Positions 24,605 through 36,984 of a stretch of DNA of 64,000 nucleotides are shown here, one piece after another (position 1 is the first letter of the stretch; every line of letters starts with the position of its first letter). A program made the translations under genes and the position numbers. The notes beneath the pieces were generated by a model. That model was not told the origin of the DNA, searched no databases, and saw only the letters and a list, made by a program, of their open reading frames with translations. Source of the stretch: Ptiloglossa arizonensis (Eukaryota; Arthropoda; Insecta; Hymenoptera; Colletidae); the NCBI RefSeq assembly GCF_051014685.1, contig NW_027478396.1, positions 2,170,001-2,234,000 of the forward strand, written 5' to 3'.

Positions 24605-25489
24605 GCCATTCTGGTTAAGCGTTTGCAGCAGCAGAATTGCGAAAAATTTTTTGCCATCTTAACCATTTCTTGGCTTCAAACTCCCATATCTCGCGAATGG
24701 ATTGACCTAACCCAAAAATTCCTGTTGCGTCTGAAAGTAGAAACTCGCCCGATTACAACGGTATGTGTATTTTCTCCCTAGGCCATTCTGGTTAAGCGTT
24801 TGGAGCAGCAGAATTGCGAAAAATTTTTTGCCTTCTCAACCGTTTCTTGGTTTCAAACTCCCATATCTCGCGAACGGATTGACCTAACCCAAAAATTCCT
24901 ATTGCATCTGAAAGTAGAAACTCGCCCGATTACAGCGGTATGTGTATTTTTTCCCTAGGCCATTCTGGTTAAGCGTTTAGAGCAGCAGAATTGCGAAAGA
25001 TTTTTTGCCTTCTCAACCATTTCTTGGCTTCAAACTCACATATCTCGCGAACGGATTGACCTAACCCAAAAATTCCTGTTGCGTCTGAAAGTAGAAACTC
25101 ACCCGATATAAACGGTATGTGTGTTTTTTCCCTAGCCCATTCTGGTCAAGCGTTTGGAGCAGCAGAATTGCGAAAAATTTGTTGTCTTCTCAACCATTTC
25201 TTGGCTTCAAACTCGCATATCTCGCGAACGGATTGACCAAACAAAAAAATTCCTTCTGCGTCTGAAAGTAGAATCTCGCCCGATTACAACGGTATGTGTA
25301 TTTTCTCCCTAGGGCATTCTGGTTAAGTGTTTGGAGCAGCAGAAGTGCGAAAAATTTGTTGTTTTGTCAACCATTTCTTAGCTTCAACCTCCCATATCTC
25401 GCGAACGGATTGACCTAACTCAAAAATTCCTATTGCATCTGAAAGTAGAAACTCGCCCAATTACAACGGTATGTGTATTTTTTCCCTAG
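24605..25489 (+). repeat. A-v block, copy 3 (five monomers)
   Basis: This copy lies 3,009 bp after copy 2 and shares its ttaagtgtttgg variant. It ends where the A-vi monomers begin at 25,490, so the last two monomers of the block are missing. It has a private ttgccatcttaacc variant near 24,651 and a stretch of A residues, accaaacaaaaaaatt, near 25,240. Confidence 0.75.
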
Positions 25490-28400
25490 GCCATTCTGGT
25501 TAAGCGTTTGGAGCAGCAGAATTGCGAAAAATTTGTTGCCTTCTCAACTATTTCTTGGGTTCAAACTCCCATATCTCGCGAACGGATTGACCTATCCCAA
25601 AAATTCCTATTGCACCTGAAAGTAGAAACTCGCCCGATTACAACGGTATGTGAATTTTTTCCCTATGCTATTCTGGTTAAGCGTTTGCAGCAGCAGAATT
25701 GCGACAAATTTTTTGCCTTCTCAACCATTTCTTGGCTTCAAGCTCCCATATCTCGCGAACGGATCGACCTAACCCAAAAATTCCTGTTCCGACTGAAAGT
25801 AGATACTCGCCCGATTACAACGGTATGTGTATTTTTCCCTAGGCCATTCTGGTTAAGCGTTTGGAGCAGCAGAACTGCGAAAAATTTGTTCTCTTCTCAA
25901 CCATTTCTTAGCTTCAAACTCCCATATCTCGCGAACAGATTGACCTAACCCAAAAATTCCTATTGTAACTGAAAGTAGATACTCGCCCGATTACGACGGT
26001 ATGTGTATTTTTCCCTAGGCCATTCTGGTTAAGCGTTTGGAGCAGCAGAACTGCGAAAAATTTGTTGTCTTCTCAACCATTTCTTAGCTTCAAACTCCCA
26101 TATCTCGCGGACGGATTGACCTAACCCAAAAATTCCTGTTGCATCTGAAAGTAGAAACTCGCTCGATTACAACGGTATGTGTATTTTTTCCCTAGGCCAT
26201 TCTGGTTAAGCGTTTGGAGCAGCAGAATTGCGAAAAATTTGATGTCTTCTCATCCATTTCTTAGCTTCAAACTCCCATATCTCCCGAACGGATTGACATA
26301 ACCCAAAAATTCCGATTGCATCTGAAAGAAGAAACACGCCCGATTACAACGGTATCGGTGTTTTCTCCCTAGGCCATTCTGGTTAAGCGTTTGGAGCAGC
26401 AGAATTGCGAAAAATTTGTTGTCTCCTCAACCATTTCTTACATTTAAACTCCCATATCTCGCGAACGGATTGACCTAACCCAAAAATTCCTATTGCACGT
26501 GAAAGTAGAAACTCGCCCGATTACAACGGTATGTGTATTTTTCCCTAGGCCATTCTGGTTAAGCGTTTGGAGCAGCAGAACTGCGAAAAATTTGTTGTCT
26601 TCTCAACCATTTCTTAGCTTCAAACTCCCATTTCTCGCGAACAGATTGACCTAACCCAAAAATTCCTATTGTAACTGAAAGTAGAAACTCGTCCGATTAC
26701 AACGGTATGGGTATTTATTCCCTAGGCCATTCTGGTTAAGCGTTTGGAGCAGCAGAATTGCGAAAAATTTGTTGCCTTCTCAACTATTTCTTGGCTTCAA
26801 ACTCCCATATCTCGCGAACGGATTGACCTAACCCAAAAATTCCTGTTGCGTCTGAAAGTAGAAACTCGCCAGATTACAACGGTATGTGTATTTTTTCCCT
26901 AGGCCATTCTGGTTAAGCGTTTGGAGCAGCAGAATTGCGAAAAATTTTTTGCCTTCTCAACCATTTCTTGGTTTCAACCTCCCATATCTCGCGAACGGAT
27001 CGACCTAACTCAAAAATTCCTATTGCATCTGAAAGTAGAAACTCGCCCGATTACAGCGGTATGTGTATTTTTTCCCTAGGCCATTCTGGTTAAGCGTTTG
27101 GAGCAGCAGAATTGCGAACAATTTTATGCCATCTCAACCATTTCTTGGCTTCAAACTCCCATATCTCGCGAACGGATTGACCTAACCCAAAAATTCCGAT
27201 TGCATCTGAAAGAAGAAACTCGCCCGATTACAACGGTATCGGTGTTTTCTCCCTAGGCCATTCTGGTTAAGCGTTTGGAGCAGCAGAATTTCGAAAAATT
27301 TGTTGTGTTGTCAACCATTTCTTAGCTTCAAAGTCCCATATCTCGCGAACGGATTGACCTAACCCAAATATTCCTGTTGCATCTGAAAGTAGAAACTCGC
27401 CCCATTACAACAGTATGTGTATTTTTCCCCTAGGCCATTCTGGTTAAGCGTTTGGAGCAGCAGAATTGCGAAACATTTTTTGCCTTCTCAACCATTTCTT
27501 GGCTTCAAACTCCCATATCTCGCGAACGGATTGACCAATCCCAAATATTCCTGTTGCATCTGAAAGTAGAAACTCGCCCGATTACAACGGTATGGGTATT
27601 TATTCCCTAGGCCATTCTAGTTAAGCGTTTGGAGCAGCAGAATTGCGAAAAATTTGTTGCCTTCTCAACCATTTCTTGGCTTCAAACTCCCATATCTCGC
27701 GAACGGATTGACCTAACCCAAAAATTCCGATTGCATCTGAAAGAAGAAACTCGCCCGATTACAACGGTATCGGTATTTTCTCCCTAGGCCATTCTGGTTA
27801 AGCGTTTGGAGCAGCAGAATTGCGAAAAATTTGTTGTCTTCTCAACCATTTCTTAGCTTCAAACTCCCATATCTCGCGAACGGATTGACCTAACCCAAAT
27901 ATTCCTGTTGCATCTGAAAGTAGAAACTCGCCCCATTACAACAGTATGTGTATTTTTCCCCTAGGCCATTCTGGTTAAGCGTTTGGAACAGCAGAATTGC
28001 GAAAAATTTGTTGCCTTTTCAACCATTTCTTGGCTTCAAACTCCCATATCTCGCGAACGGATTGACCTATCGCAAATATTCCTGTTGCATCTGAAAGTAG
28101 AAACTCGCCCGATTACAGCGGTATGTGTATTTTTCCCCTAGGCCATTCTGGTTAAGCGTTTGCAGCAGAAGAATTGCGAAACATTTTTTGCCTTCTCAAC
28201 CATTTCTTGGCTTCAAACTCCCATATCTCGCGAACGGATTGACCTAACCCAAAAATTCCTATTGTAGCTGAAAGTAGAAACTCGTCCGATTACAACGGTA
28301 TGGGTATTTTTTCCCTAGGCCATTCTGGTTAAGCGTTTGGAGAAGCAGAATAGCGAAAAATTTGTTGCCTTCTCAACTATTTCTTGGGTTCAAACTCCCA

Positions 28401-31400
28401 TATCTCGCGAACGGATTGACCTAACCCAAAAATTCCTATTGCACCTGAAAGTACAAACTCGCCCGATTTTAACGGTATGTGTATTTTTTCCCTAGGCCAT
28501 TCTGGTTAAGCGTTTGCAGCAGCAGAATTGCGACAAATTTTTTGCCTTCTCAACCATTTCTTGGCTTCAAACTCCCATATCTCGCGAACGGATCGACCTA
28601 ACCCAAAAATTCCTGTTCTGACTGAAAGTAGATACTCGCCCGATTACAACGGTATGTGTATTTTTCCCTAGGCCATTCTGGTTAAGCGTTTGGAGCAGCA
28701 GAACTGCGAAAAATTTGTTGTCTTCTCAACCATTTCTTAGCTTCAAACTCCCATATCTCGCGAACAGATTGACCTAACCCAAAAATTCCTATTGTAACTG
28801 AAAGTAGAAACTCGTCCGATTACAACGGTATGGGTATTTTTTCCCTAGGCCATTCTGGTTAAGCGTTTGGAGCAGCAGAATTGCGAAAAATTTGTTGTCT
28901 TCTCAACCATTTCTTAGCTTCAAACTCCCATATCTCGCGAACGGATTGACCAAACCCAAATATTCCTGTTGCATCTGAAAGTAGAAACTCGCCCCATTAC
29001 AACAGTATGTGTATTTTTCCCCTAGGCCATTCTGGTTAAGCGTTTAGAGCAGCAGAACTGCGAAAAATTTGTTGTCTTCTCAACCATTTCTTAGCTTCAA
29101 ACTCCCATATCTCGCGAACGGATTGACCTAACCCAAAAATTCCGATTGCATCTGAAAGAAGAAACTCGCCCGATTACAACGGTTTGTGTATTTTCTCCCT
29201 AGGCCATTCTGGTTAAGCGTTTGGAGCAGCGGAAGTGCGAAAAATTTTTTGCCTTCTCAACCATTTCTTGGCTTCAAACTCCCATATCTCGCGAACGGAT
29301 TGACCTAACCCAAAAATTCCTGTTGCGTCTGAAAGTAGAAACTCGCCCGATTACAACGGTATGTGTATTTTTCCCTAGGCCATTCTGGTTAAGCGTTTGG
29401 AGCAGCAGAATTGCGAAAAATTTGTTGTGTTGTCAACCATTTCTTAGCTTCAAAGTCCCATATCTCGCGAACGGATTGACCTACACGAAAAATTCCTATT
29501 GCATCTGATAGTAGATACTCGCCCGATTACAACGGTATGTATATTTTTTCCCTAGGCCATTCTGGTTAAGCGTTTGGAGCAGCAGAACTGCGAAAAATTT
29601 GTTGTCTTCTCAACCATTTCTTAGCTTCAAACTCCCATATCTCGCGAACGGATTGACCTAACCCAAATATTCCTGTTGCATCTGAAAGTAGAAACTCGCC
29701 CCATTACAACAGTATGTGTATTTTTCGCCTAGGCCATTCTGGTTAAGCGTTTGGAGCAGCAGAATTGCGAAAAATTTTTTGCCTTCTCAACCATTTCTTG
29801 GCTTCAAACTCCCATATCTCGCGAACGGATTGACCTATCCCAAATATTCCTGTTGCATCTGAAAGTAGAAACTCGCCCGATTACAACGGTATGGGTATTT
29901 ATTCCCTAGGCCATTCTGGTTAAGCGTTTGGAGCAGCAGAATTGCGAAAAATTTGTTGTCATCTCAACCATTTCTTAGCTTCAAACTCCCATATCTCGCG
30001 AACGGATTGACCTAACGCAAATATTCCTGTTGCATCTGAAAGTAGAAACTCGCCCCATTACAACAGTATGTGTATTTTTTCCCTAGGCCATTCTGGTTAA
30101 GCGTTTGGAGCAGCAGAATTGCGAAAAATTTTTTGCCTTCTCAACCATTTCTTGGCTTCAACCTCCCATATCTCGCGAACGGATCGACCTAACTCAAAAA
30201 TTCCTATTGCATCTGAAAGTAGGAACTCGCCCGATTACAGCGGTATGTGTATTTTTTCCCTAGGCCATTCTGGTTAAGCGTTTGGAGCAGCAGAATTGCG
30301 AACAATTTTATGCCATCTCAACCATTTCTTGGCTTCAAACTCCCATATCTCGCGAACGGATTGACCTAACCCAAAAATTCCGATTGCATCTGAAAGAAGA
30401 AACTCGCCCGATTACAACGGTATCGGTATTTTCTCCCTAGGCCATTCTGGTTAAGCGTTTGGAGCAGCAGAATTGCGAAAAATTTGTAGTCATCTCAACC
30501 ATTTCTTAGCTTCAAACTCCCATATCTCGCGAACGGATTGACCTAACGCAAATATTCCTGTTGCATCTGAAAGTAGAAACTCGCCCCATTACAACAGTAT
30601 GTGTATTTTTCCCCTAGGCCATTCTGGTTAAGCGTTTGGAGCAGCAGAATTGCGAAAAATTTTTTGCCTTTTCAACCATTTCTTGGCTTCAAACTCCCAT
30701 ATCTCGCGAACGGATTGACCTATCCCAAATATTCCTGTTGCATCTGAAAGTAGAAACTCGCCCGATTACAACGGTATGGGTATTTTTTCCCTAGGTCATT
30801 CTAGTTAAGCGTTTGGAGAAGCAGAATTGCGAAAAATTTGTTGCCTTCTCAACTATTTCTTGGGTTCAAACTCCCATATCTCGCGAACGGATTGACCTAA
30901 CCCAAAAATTCCTATTGCACCTGAAAGTAGAAACTCGCCCGATTACAACGGTATGTGAATTTTTTCCCTATGCTATTCTGGTTAAGCGTTTGCAGCAGCA
31001 GAATTGCGACAAATTTTTTGCCTTCTCAACCATTTCTTGGCTTCAAACTCCCATATCTCGCGAACGGATCGACCTAACCCAAAAATTCCTGTTCCGACTG
31101 AAAGTAGATACTCGCCCGATTACAACGGTATGTGTATTTTTCCCTAGGCCATTCTGGTTAAGCGTTTGGAGCAGCAGAACTGCGAAAAATTTGTTGTCTT
31201 CTCAACCATTTCTTAGCTTCAAACTCCCATATCTCGCGAACAGATTGACCTAACCCAAAAATTCCTATTGTAACTGAAAGTAGAAACTCGTCCGATTACA
31301 ACGGTATGGGTATTTTTTCCCTAGGCCATTCTGGTTAAGCGTTTGGAGCAGCAGAATTGCGAAAAATTTGTTGTCTTCTCAACCATTTCTTAGCTTCAAT

Positions 31401-33093
31401 CTCCCATATCTCGCGAACGGATTGACCTAACCCAAATATTCCTGTTGCATCTGAAAGTAGAAACTCGCCCCATTACAACAGTATGTGTATTTTTCCCCTA
31501 GGCCATTCTGGTTAAGCGTTTGGAGCAGCAGAATTGCGAAAAATTTTTTGCCTTCTCTACCATTTCTTGGCTTCAAACTCCCATATCTCGCGAACGGATT
31601 GACCTATCCCAAATATTCCTATTGCATCTGAAAGTAGAAACTCGCCCGATTACAACGGTATGGGTATTTATTCCCTAGGCCACTCTGGTTAAGCGTTTGG
31701 AGCAGCAGAATTGCGAAAAATTTGTTGCCTTCTCAACTATTTCTTGGCTTCAAACTCCCATATCTCGCGAACGGATTGACCTAACCCAAAAATTCCTGTT
31801 GCGTCTGAAAGTAGAAACTCGCCAGATTACAACGGTATGTGTATTTTTTCCCTAGGCCATTCTGGTCAAGCGTTTGGAGCAGCAGAATTGCGAAAAATTT
31901 TTTGCCTTCTCAACCATTTCTTGGTTTTAACCTCCCATATCTCGCGAACGGATCGAGCTAACTCAAAAATTCCTATTGCATCTGAAAGAAGAAACTCGCC
32001 CGATTACAACGGTATGTGTACTTTTTCCCTAGGCCATTCTGGTTAAGCGTTTGGAGCAGCAGAAGTGCGAAAAATTTTTTGCCTTCTCAACCATTTCTTG
32101 GCTTCAAACTCCCATATCTCGCGAACGGATTGACCTAACCCAAAAATTCCTGTTGCGCCTGAAAGTAGAAACTCGCCCGATTACAACGGTATGTGTATTT
32201 TTCCTTAAGCCATTCTGGTTAAGCGTTTGGAGCAGCAGAATTGCGAAAAATTTGTTGTGTTGTCAACCATTTCTTAGCTTCAAAGTCCCATATCTCGCGA
32301 ACGGATTGACCTACACCAAAAATTCCTATTGCATCTGATAGTAGATACTCGCCCGATTACAACGGTATGTATATTTTTTCCCTAGGCCATTCTGGTTAAG
32401 CGTTTGGAGCAGCAGAACTGCGAAAAATTTGTTGTCTTCTCAACCATTTCTTAGCATCAAGCTCCCATATCTCGCGAACGGATTGACCTAACCCAAAAAT
32501 TCCTATTTTAACTGAAAGTACAAACTCGCCCGATTACAACGGTATGTGTATTTTTTCCCTAAGCCATTCTGGTTAAGCGTTTGGAGCAGCAGAAGTGCGA
32601 TAAATTTGTTGTCTTCTCAACCATGGCTTGGCTTCAAACTACCATATCTCGCGAACGGATTGACCTAACCCAAAAATTCATTTTGCGTCTGAAAGTAGAA
32701 ACTCGCCAGATTACAACGGTATGTGTATTTTTTCCCTAGGCCATTCTGGTTAAGCGTTTGGAGCAGCAGAAGTGCGATAAATTTGTTGTCTTCTCAACCA
32801 TTTCTTAGCTTCAAACTGCCATATCTCGCGAACGGATTGACCTAACCCAAAAATTCCGATTGCATCTGAAAGAAGAAACTCGCCCGATTACAACGGTATG
32901 GGTGTTTTCTCCCTAGGCCATTCTGGTTAAGCGTTTGGAGCAGCAGAACTGCGAAAAATTTTTTGCCCTCTCAACCATTTGTTGGTTTCAAACTCCCATA
33001 TCTCGCGAACGGATTGACCTAACCCAAAAATTCATTTTGCGTCTGAAAGTAGAAACTCGCCCGATTACAATGGTGTGTGTACTTTTCCCCTAG
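25490..33093 (+). repeat. A-vi: divergent family A block with 14/16/18/30-monomer spacing
   Basis: Forty-three monomers, 7 bp short overall. Several copies read gtatttttccctagg with eight instead of nine bases in the pyrimidine tract and are 176 bp long. Private variants are gcgacaaatttttt (25,701; 28,530; 31,006: steps of 16 and 14 monomers), gcgaacaattttatgcc (27,117 and 30,301: 18 monomers), gtatcggt, gtatgggtatttatt and gccccattacaacag. The longest sister stretches are 25,508-25,948 with 30,813-31,253, and 29,221-29,508 with 32,051-32,338. Because 177 is divisible by three, some frames stay open for over 140 codons here, but these begin at TTG and simply read the repeat. Confidence 0.85.
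33042..33070 (+). other. Junction between families A and B
   Basis: The monomer 32,917-33,093 is a hybrid. Up to 33,041 it carries A-specific bases, including gacctaaccc and the g of tgcgtctg. From 33,071 it carries B-specific bases, starting with the t of acaatgg and continuing gtgtgtgtacttttcccc. Between them lies conserved block 2, identical in the two families. The breakpoint is therefore confined to 29 bp of shared sequence and the 177-bp phase is kept, as expected for homologous recombination in register or for a clean assembly join. Confidence 0.85.
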
Positions 33094-34899
33094 GCCATTG
33101 TAGTTATTGGTTTCGAGTATCAGACTTGCGAAAATTTTGATGGTTTCTCAACCATTCCTTAACTTCAAACTCCCATATCTCGCGAACGGATTGACGAACT
33201 CGAGAAATTCCGGTTGCATCTGAAAGTAGAAACTCGCCCGATTACAATGGTGTCTGTACATTTCCCCTAGGCCATTGCAGTTATTCGTTTCGAGCATCAC
33301 ACTTGCGAAAATTTTGATGGTTTCTCAACCATTCCTTAACATCAAACTCCCATATCTCGCGAACGGATTGACGAACTCGAGAAATTCCGGTTGCATCTGA
33401 AAGTAGAAACTCGCCCGATTACAGTGGTGTCTGTACGTTTCCCCTAGGCCATTCCAGTTATTCGTTTCTAGCATCAGACTTGCGAAAACTTTGATTGTTT
33501 GTCAAACATTCCATAACTTCAAACACCCATATCTCGCGAACGGATTGACGAACCCGAGAATTTCCTGTTGTATCTGACAGCAGAAACTCGCCCGATTACA
33601 ACGGTATGTGTATTGTTGCCCTAGACCATAGTAGTTATTGGTTTCGAGGATCAGACTTGCGAAAATTTTGATGGTTTCTCAAACATTCCTTAACTTCAAA
33701 CTCCCATATCTCGCGAACGGATTGACGAACTCGAGAAATTCCTGTTGCATGTGAAAGCAGAAACTCGCCCGATTACAATGGTGTGTGTACCTTTCCCCTA
33801 GACCATTCCAGTTATTGGTTTCGAGTATCAGACTTGCGAAATTTTGATGGTCTCTCAACCATTCCTTCACTTCAAACTCCTATATCTCGCGAACGGACTG
33901 AGGAAATCGAGAAATTCCTGTCGCATCTGAAAGTAGAAACTCGCCCGATTACAATGGTGTGTGTACATTTCCCCTAGGCCATTCCAGTTATTGGTTTCGA
34001 GTATCGGACTTGCGAAATTTTGATGGTCTCTCAACCATTCCTTCACTTCAAACTCCTATATCTCGCGAACGGCCTGAGGAAATCGAGAAATTCCTCTTGC
34101 ATCTGAAACTAGAAACTCGCCCGATTACAATGGTGTGTATACTTTTCCACTAGGCCATTCCAGTTATTGGTTTCGTGTATCAGACCTGCGAAAATTTTGA
34201 TGGTTTCTCAACCATTCCTTAGCTTCAAACTCCCATATCTCGCGAACGGATTGACGAACTTGAGAAATTCCTGACGCATCTGAAAGCAGAAACTCGCCCG
34301 ATTAGAACGGTATGTATATTTTTTCCCTAGGCCATTGTAGTTATTTGTTTCGGGTATCAGACTTGCGGAAATTTTGATGGTTTCTCAACCATTCCTTAAC
34401 ATCAAACTCCCATATGTCGCGAACGAATTGACGAACTCGAGTAATTCCGGTTGCATCTGAAAGTAGAAACTCGCCCGATTACAATGGTGTCTGTACGTTT
34501 CGCCTAGGCCATTCCAGTTATTCGTTTCTAGCATCAGACTTGCGAAAATTTTGATTGTTTGTCAACCATTCCTTAACTTCAAACTCCCATATCTCGCGAA
34601 CGGATTGACGTACTCGAGAAATTCCGGTTGCATCTGAAAGTAGAAACTCGCCCGATTACAATGGTGTCTGTACATTTCCCCTAGGCCATTGCAGTTATTC
34701 GTTTCGAGCATCAGACTTGCGAAAATTTTGATGGTTTCTCAACCATTCCTTAACATCAAACTCCCATATCTCGCGAACGGATTGACGAACTCGAGAAATT
34801 CCGGTTGCATCTGAAAGTAGAAACTCGCCCGATTACAATGGTGTCTGTACGTTTCCCCTAGGTCATTCCAGTTATTCGATACTAGCATCAGACTTGCGA

Positions 34900-36210
34900 A
34901 AATTTTGATTGTTTGTCAACCATTCCATAACTTCAAACTCCCATATCTCGCGAACGGATTGACGAACCCGAGAATTTCCTGTTGTATCTGACAGCAGAAA
35001 CTCGCCCGATTACAATGGTGTCTGTACATTTCCCCTAGGCCATTGCAGTTATTCGTTTCGAGCATCAGACTTGCGAAAATTTTGATGGTTTCTCAACCAT
35101 TCCTTAACATCAAACTCCCATATCTCGCGAACGGATTGACGTACTCGAGAAATTCCGGTTGCATCTGAAAGTAGAAACTCGCCCGATTACAGTGGTGTCT
35201 GTACGTTTCCCCTAGGCCATTCCAGTTATTCGTTTCTAGCATCAGACTTGCGAAAATTTTGATTGTTTGTCAACCATTCCATAACTTCAAACACCCATAT
35301 CTCGCGAACGGATTGACGAACCCGAGAATTCCCTGTTGTATCTGACAGCAGAAACTCGCCCGATTACAACGGTATGTGTATTGTTGCCCTAGACCATAGT
35401 AGTTATTGGTTTCGAGGATCAGACTTGCGAAAATTTTGATTGTTTGTCAACCATTCCATAACTTCAAACACCCATATCTCGCGAACGGATTGACGAACCC
35501 GAGAATTTCCTGTTGTATCTGACAGCAGAAACTCGCCCGATTACAACGGTATGTGTATTGTTGCCCTAGACCATAGTAGTTATTGGTTTCGAGGATCAGA
35601 CTTGCGAAAATTTTGATGGTCTCTCAACCATTCCTTCACTTCAAACTTCCATATCTCGCGAACGGACTGAGGAAATCGAGAAATTCCTGTCGCATCTGAA
35701 AGTAGAAACTCGCCCGATTACAATGGTGTGTGTACATTTCCCCTAGGCCATTCCAGTTATTGGTTTCGAGTATCGGACTTGCGAAATTTTGATGGTCTCT
35801 CAACCATTCCTTCACTTCAAACTCCTATATCTCGCGAACGGCCTGAGGAAATCGAGAAATTCCTGTTGCATCTGAAACTAGAAACTCGCCCGATTACAAT
35901 GGTGTGTGTACTTTTCCACTAGGCCATTACAGTTATTGGTTTCGTGTATCAGACCTGCGAAAATTTTGATGGTTTCTCAACCATTCCTTAACTTCAAACT
36001 CCCATATCTCGCGAACGGATTGACGAACTTGAGAAATTCCTGACGCATCTGAAAGCAGAAACTCGCCCGATTAGAGCGGTATGTATATTTTTCCCCTAGG
36101 CCATTGTAGCTATTTGTTTCGGGTATCAGACTTGCGGAAATTTTGATGGTTTCTCAACCATTCCTTAACATCAAACTCCCATATGTCGCGAACGGATTGA
36201 CGAACTCGAG
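34900..36210 (+). repeat. B-i 1.3-kb block duplicated 5,481 bp downstream
   Basis: This block matches approximately 40,381-41,691 at a constant offset of 5,481 bp (31 monomers less 6 bp). Shared features are two consecutive tattgttgccctagacc monomers, the gaattccctgttg variant and the ggcctgaggaaatcg subtype. The match fails near 36,210, where this copy has gagtaattccgg and the other gagaaattccgg. Limits are approximate. Confidence 0.75.
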
Positions 36211-36984
36211 TAATTCCGGTTGCATCTGAAAGTAGAAACTCGCCCGATTACAATGGTGTCTGTACGTTTCGCCTAGGCCATTCCAGTTATTCGTTTCTAG
36301 CATCAGACTTGCGAAAATTTTGATTGTTTGTCAACCATTCCTTAACTTCAAACTCCCATATCTCGCGAACGGATTGACGTACTCGAGAAATTCCGGTTGC
36401 ATCTGAAAGTAGAAACTCGCCCGATTACAATGGTGTCTGTACATTTCCCCTAGGCCATTGCAGTTATTCGTTTCGAGCATCAGACTTGCGAAAATTTTGA
36501 TGGTTTCTCAACCATTCCTTAACATCAAACTCCCATATCTCGCGAACGGATTGACGAACTCGAGAAATTCCGGTTGCATCTGAAAGTAGAAACTCGCCCG
36601 ATTACAGTGGTGTCTGTACGTTTCCCCTAGGCCATTCCAATTATTCGTTTCTAGCATCAGACTTGCGAAAATTTTGATTGTTTGTCAACCATTCCATAAC
36701 TTCAAACACCCATATCTCGCGAACGGATTGACGAACCCGAGAATTTCCTGTTGTATCTGACAGCAGAAACTCGCCCGATTACAACGGTATGTGTATTGTT
36801 GCCCTAGACCATAGTAGTTATTGGTTTCGAGGATCAGACTTGCGAAAATTTTGATGGTTTCTCAAACATTCCTTAACTTCAAACTCCCATATCTCGCGAA
36901 CGGATTGACGAACTCGAGAAATTCCTGTTGCATGTGAAAGCAGAAACTCGCCCGATTACAATGGTGTGTGTACATTTCCCCTAG
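35747..36984 (+). repeat. B-i 7-monomer unit, copy 1 (1,238 bp)
   Basis: Seven distinct monomers starting at 35,747, 35,923, 36,100, 36,277, 36,454, 36,631 and 36,808; the first is 176 bp. Reading the two copies side by side I found no difference from copy 2. The monomer just upstream (35,570) differs from its counterpart at 36,808, so the duplication starts close to 35,747. Confidence 0.88.

Larger units (their letters stand above)
17525..25489 (+). repeat. A-v: mosaic higher-order repeat with 16/17/18-monomer spacing
   Basis: Exactly 45 x 177 bp. A seven-monomer block at 18,410-19,648 recurs at 21,596-22,834 (18 monomers later) and, as five monomers, at 24,605-25,489 (17 monomers later). 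It is marked by gcgaaagatttttt (18,800; 21,986; 24,995) and by attctggtcaagcg following acccgatataaacgg. Other members recur at different steps: gcgaaaggattgacc at 20,094 and 22,926 (16 monomers), and ctacggcattctgg with gcgtctgg at 19,649 and 20,357 (4 monomers). A block resembling A-ii sits inside at 23,012-23,896. Confidence 0.85.
1..33093 (+). repeat. Satellite family A (187 monomers)
   Basis: Family A monomers carry ttaagcgtttgg after the start, gagcagcag, gcgaaaaatttttt or gcgaaaaatttgttg, gacctaaccc or gaccaaaccc, and gtatgtgtatttttt. There are two main monomer classes with linked variants: ttttttgcc goes with cttggc, while gttgtc goes with cttagc. From 1 to 25,489 there are 144 monomers with a net length error of only +1 bp. 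The 43 monomers from 25,490 to 33,093 are 7 bp short in total, mainly because one T is missing from the pyrimidine tract in some copies. The family is about 84% identical to family B by consensus (28 of 177 positions differ). Confidence 0.97.

Noticed and set aside
25508..25948. Open frame of 146 codons (also at 30,813-31,253), and shorter ones near 29,221 and 32,051
   Set aside because: They start at TTG and read the satellite itself. Because 177 is 59 codons, a frame recurs in every monomer and stays open wherever one base change removes the usual TAG in ccctag or a 1-bp loss shifts it. No codon-level constraint or domain is visible.
33042..33070. Possible transposon target site or insertion boundary at the A/B switch
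   Set aside because: There is no extra sequence, terminal repeat or target duplication; the 177-bp phase continues and the switch falls in sequence identical in both families.
33783..33977. Many 63- to 77-codon open frames on both strands across family B
   Set aside because: They are about one monomer long, recur at HOR spacing and overlap on opposite strands. They follow repeat structure rather than genes.
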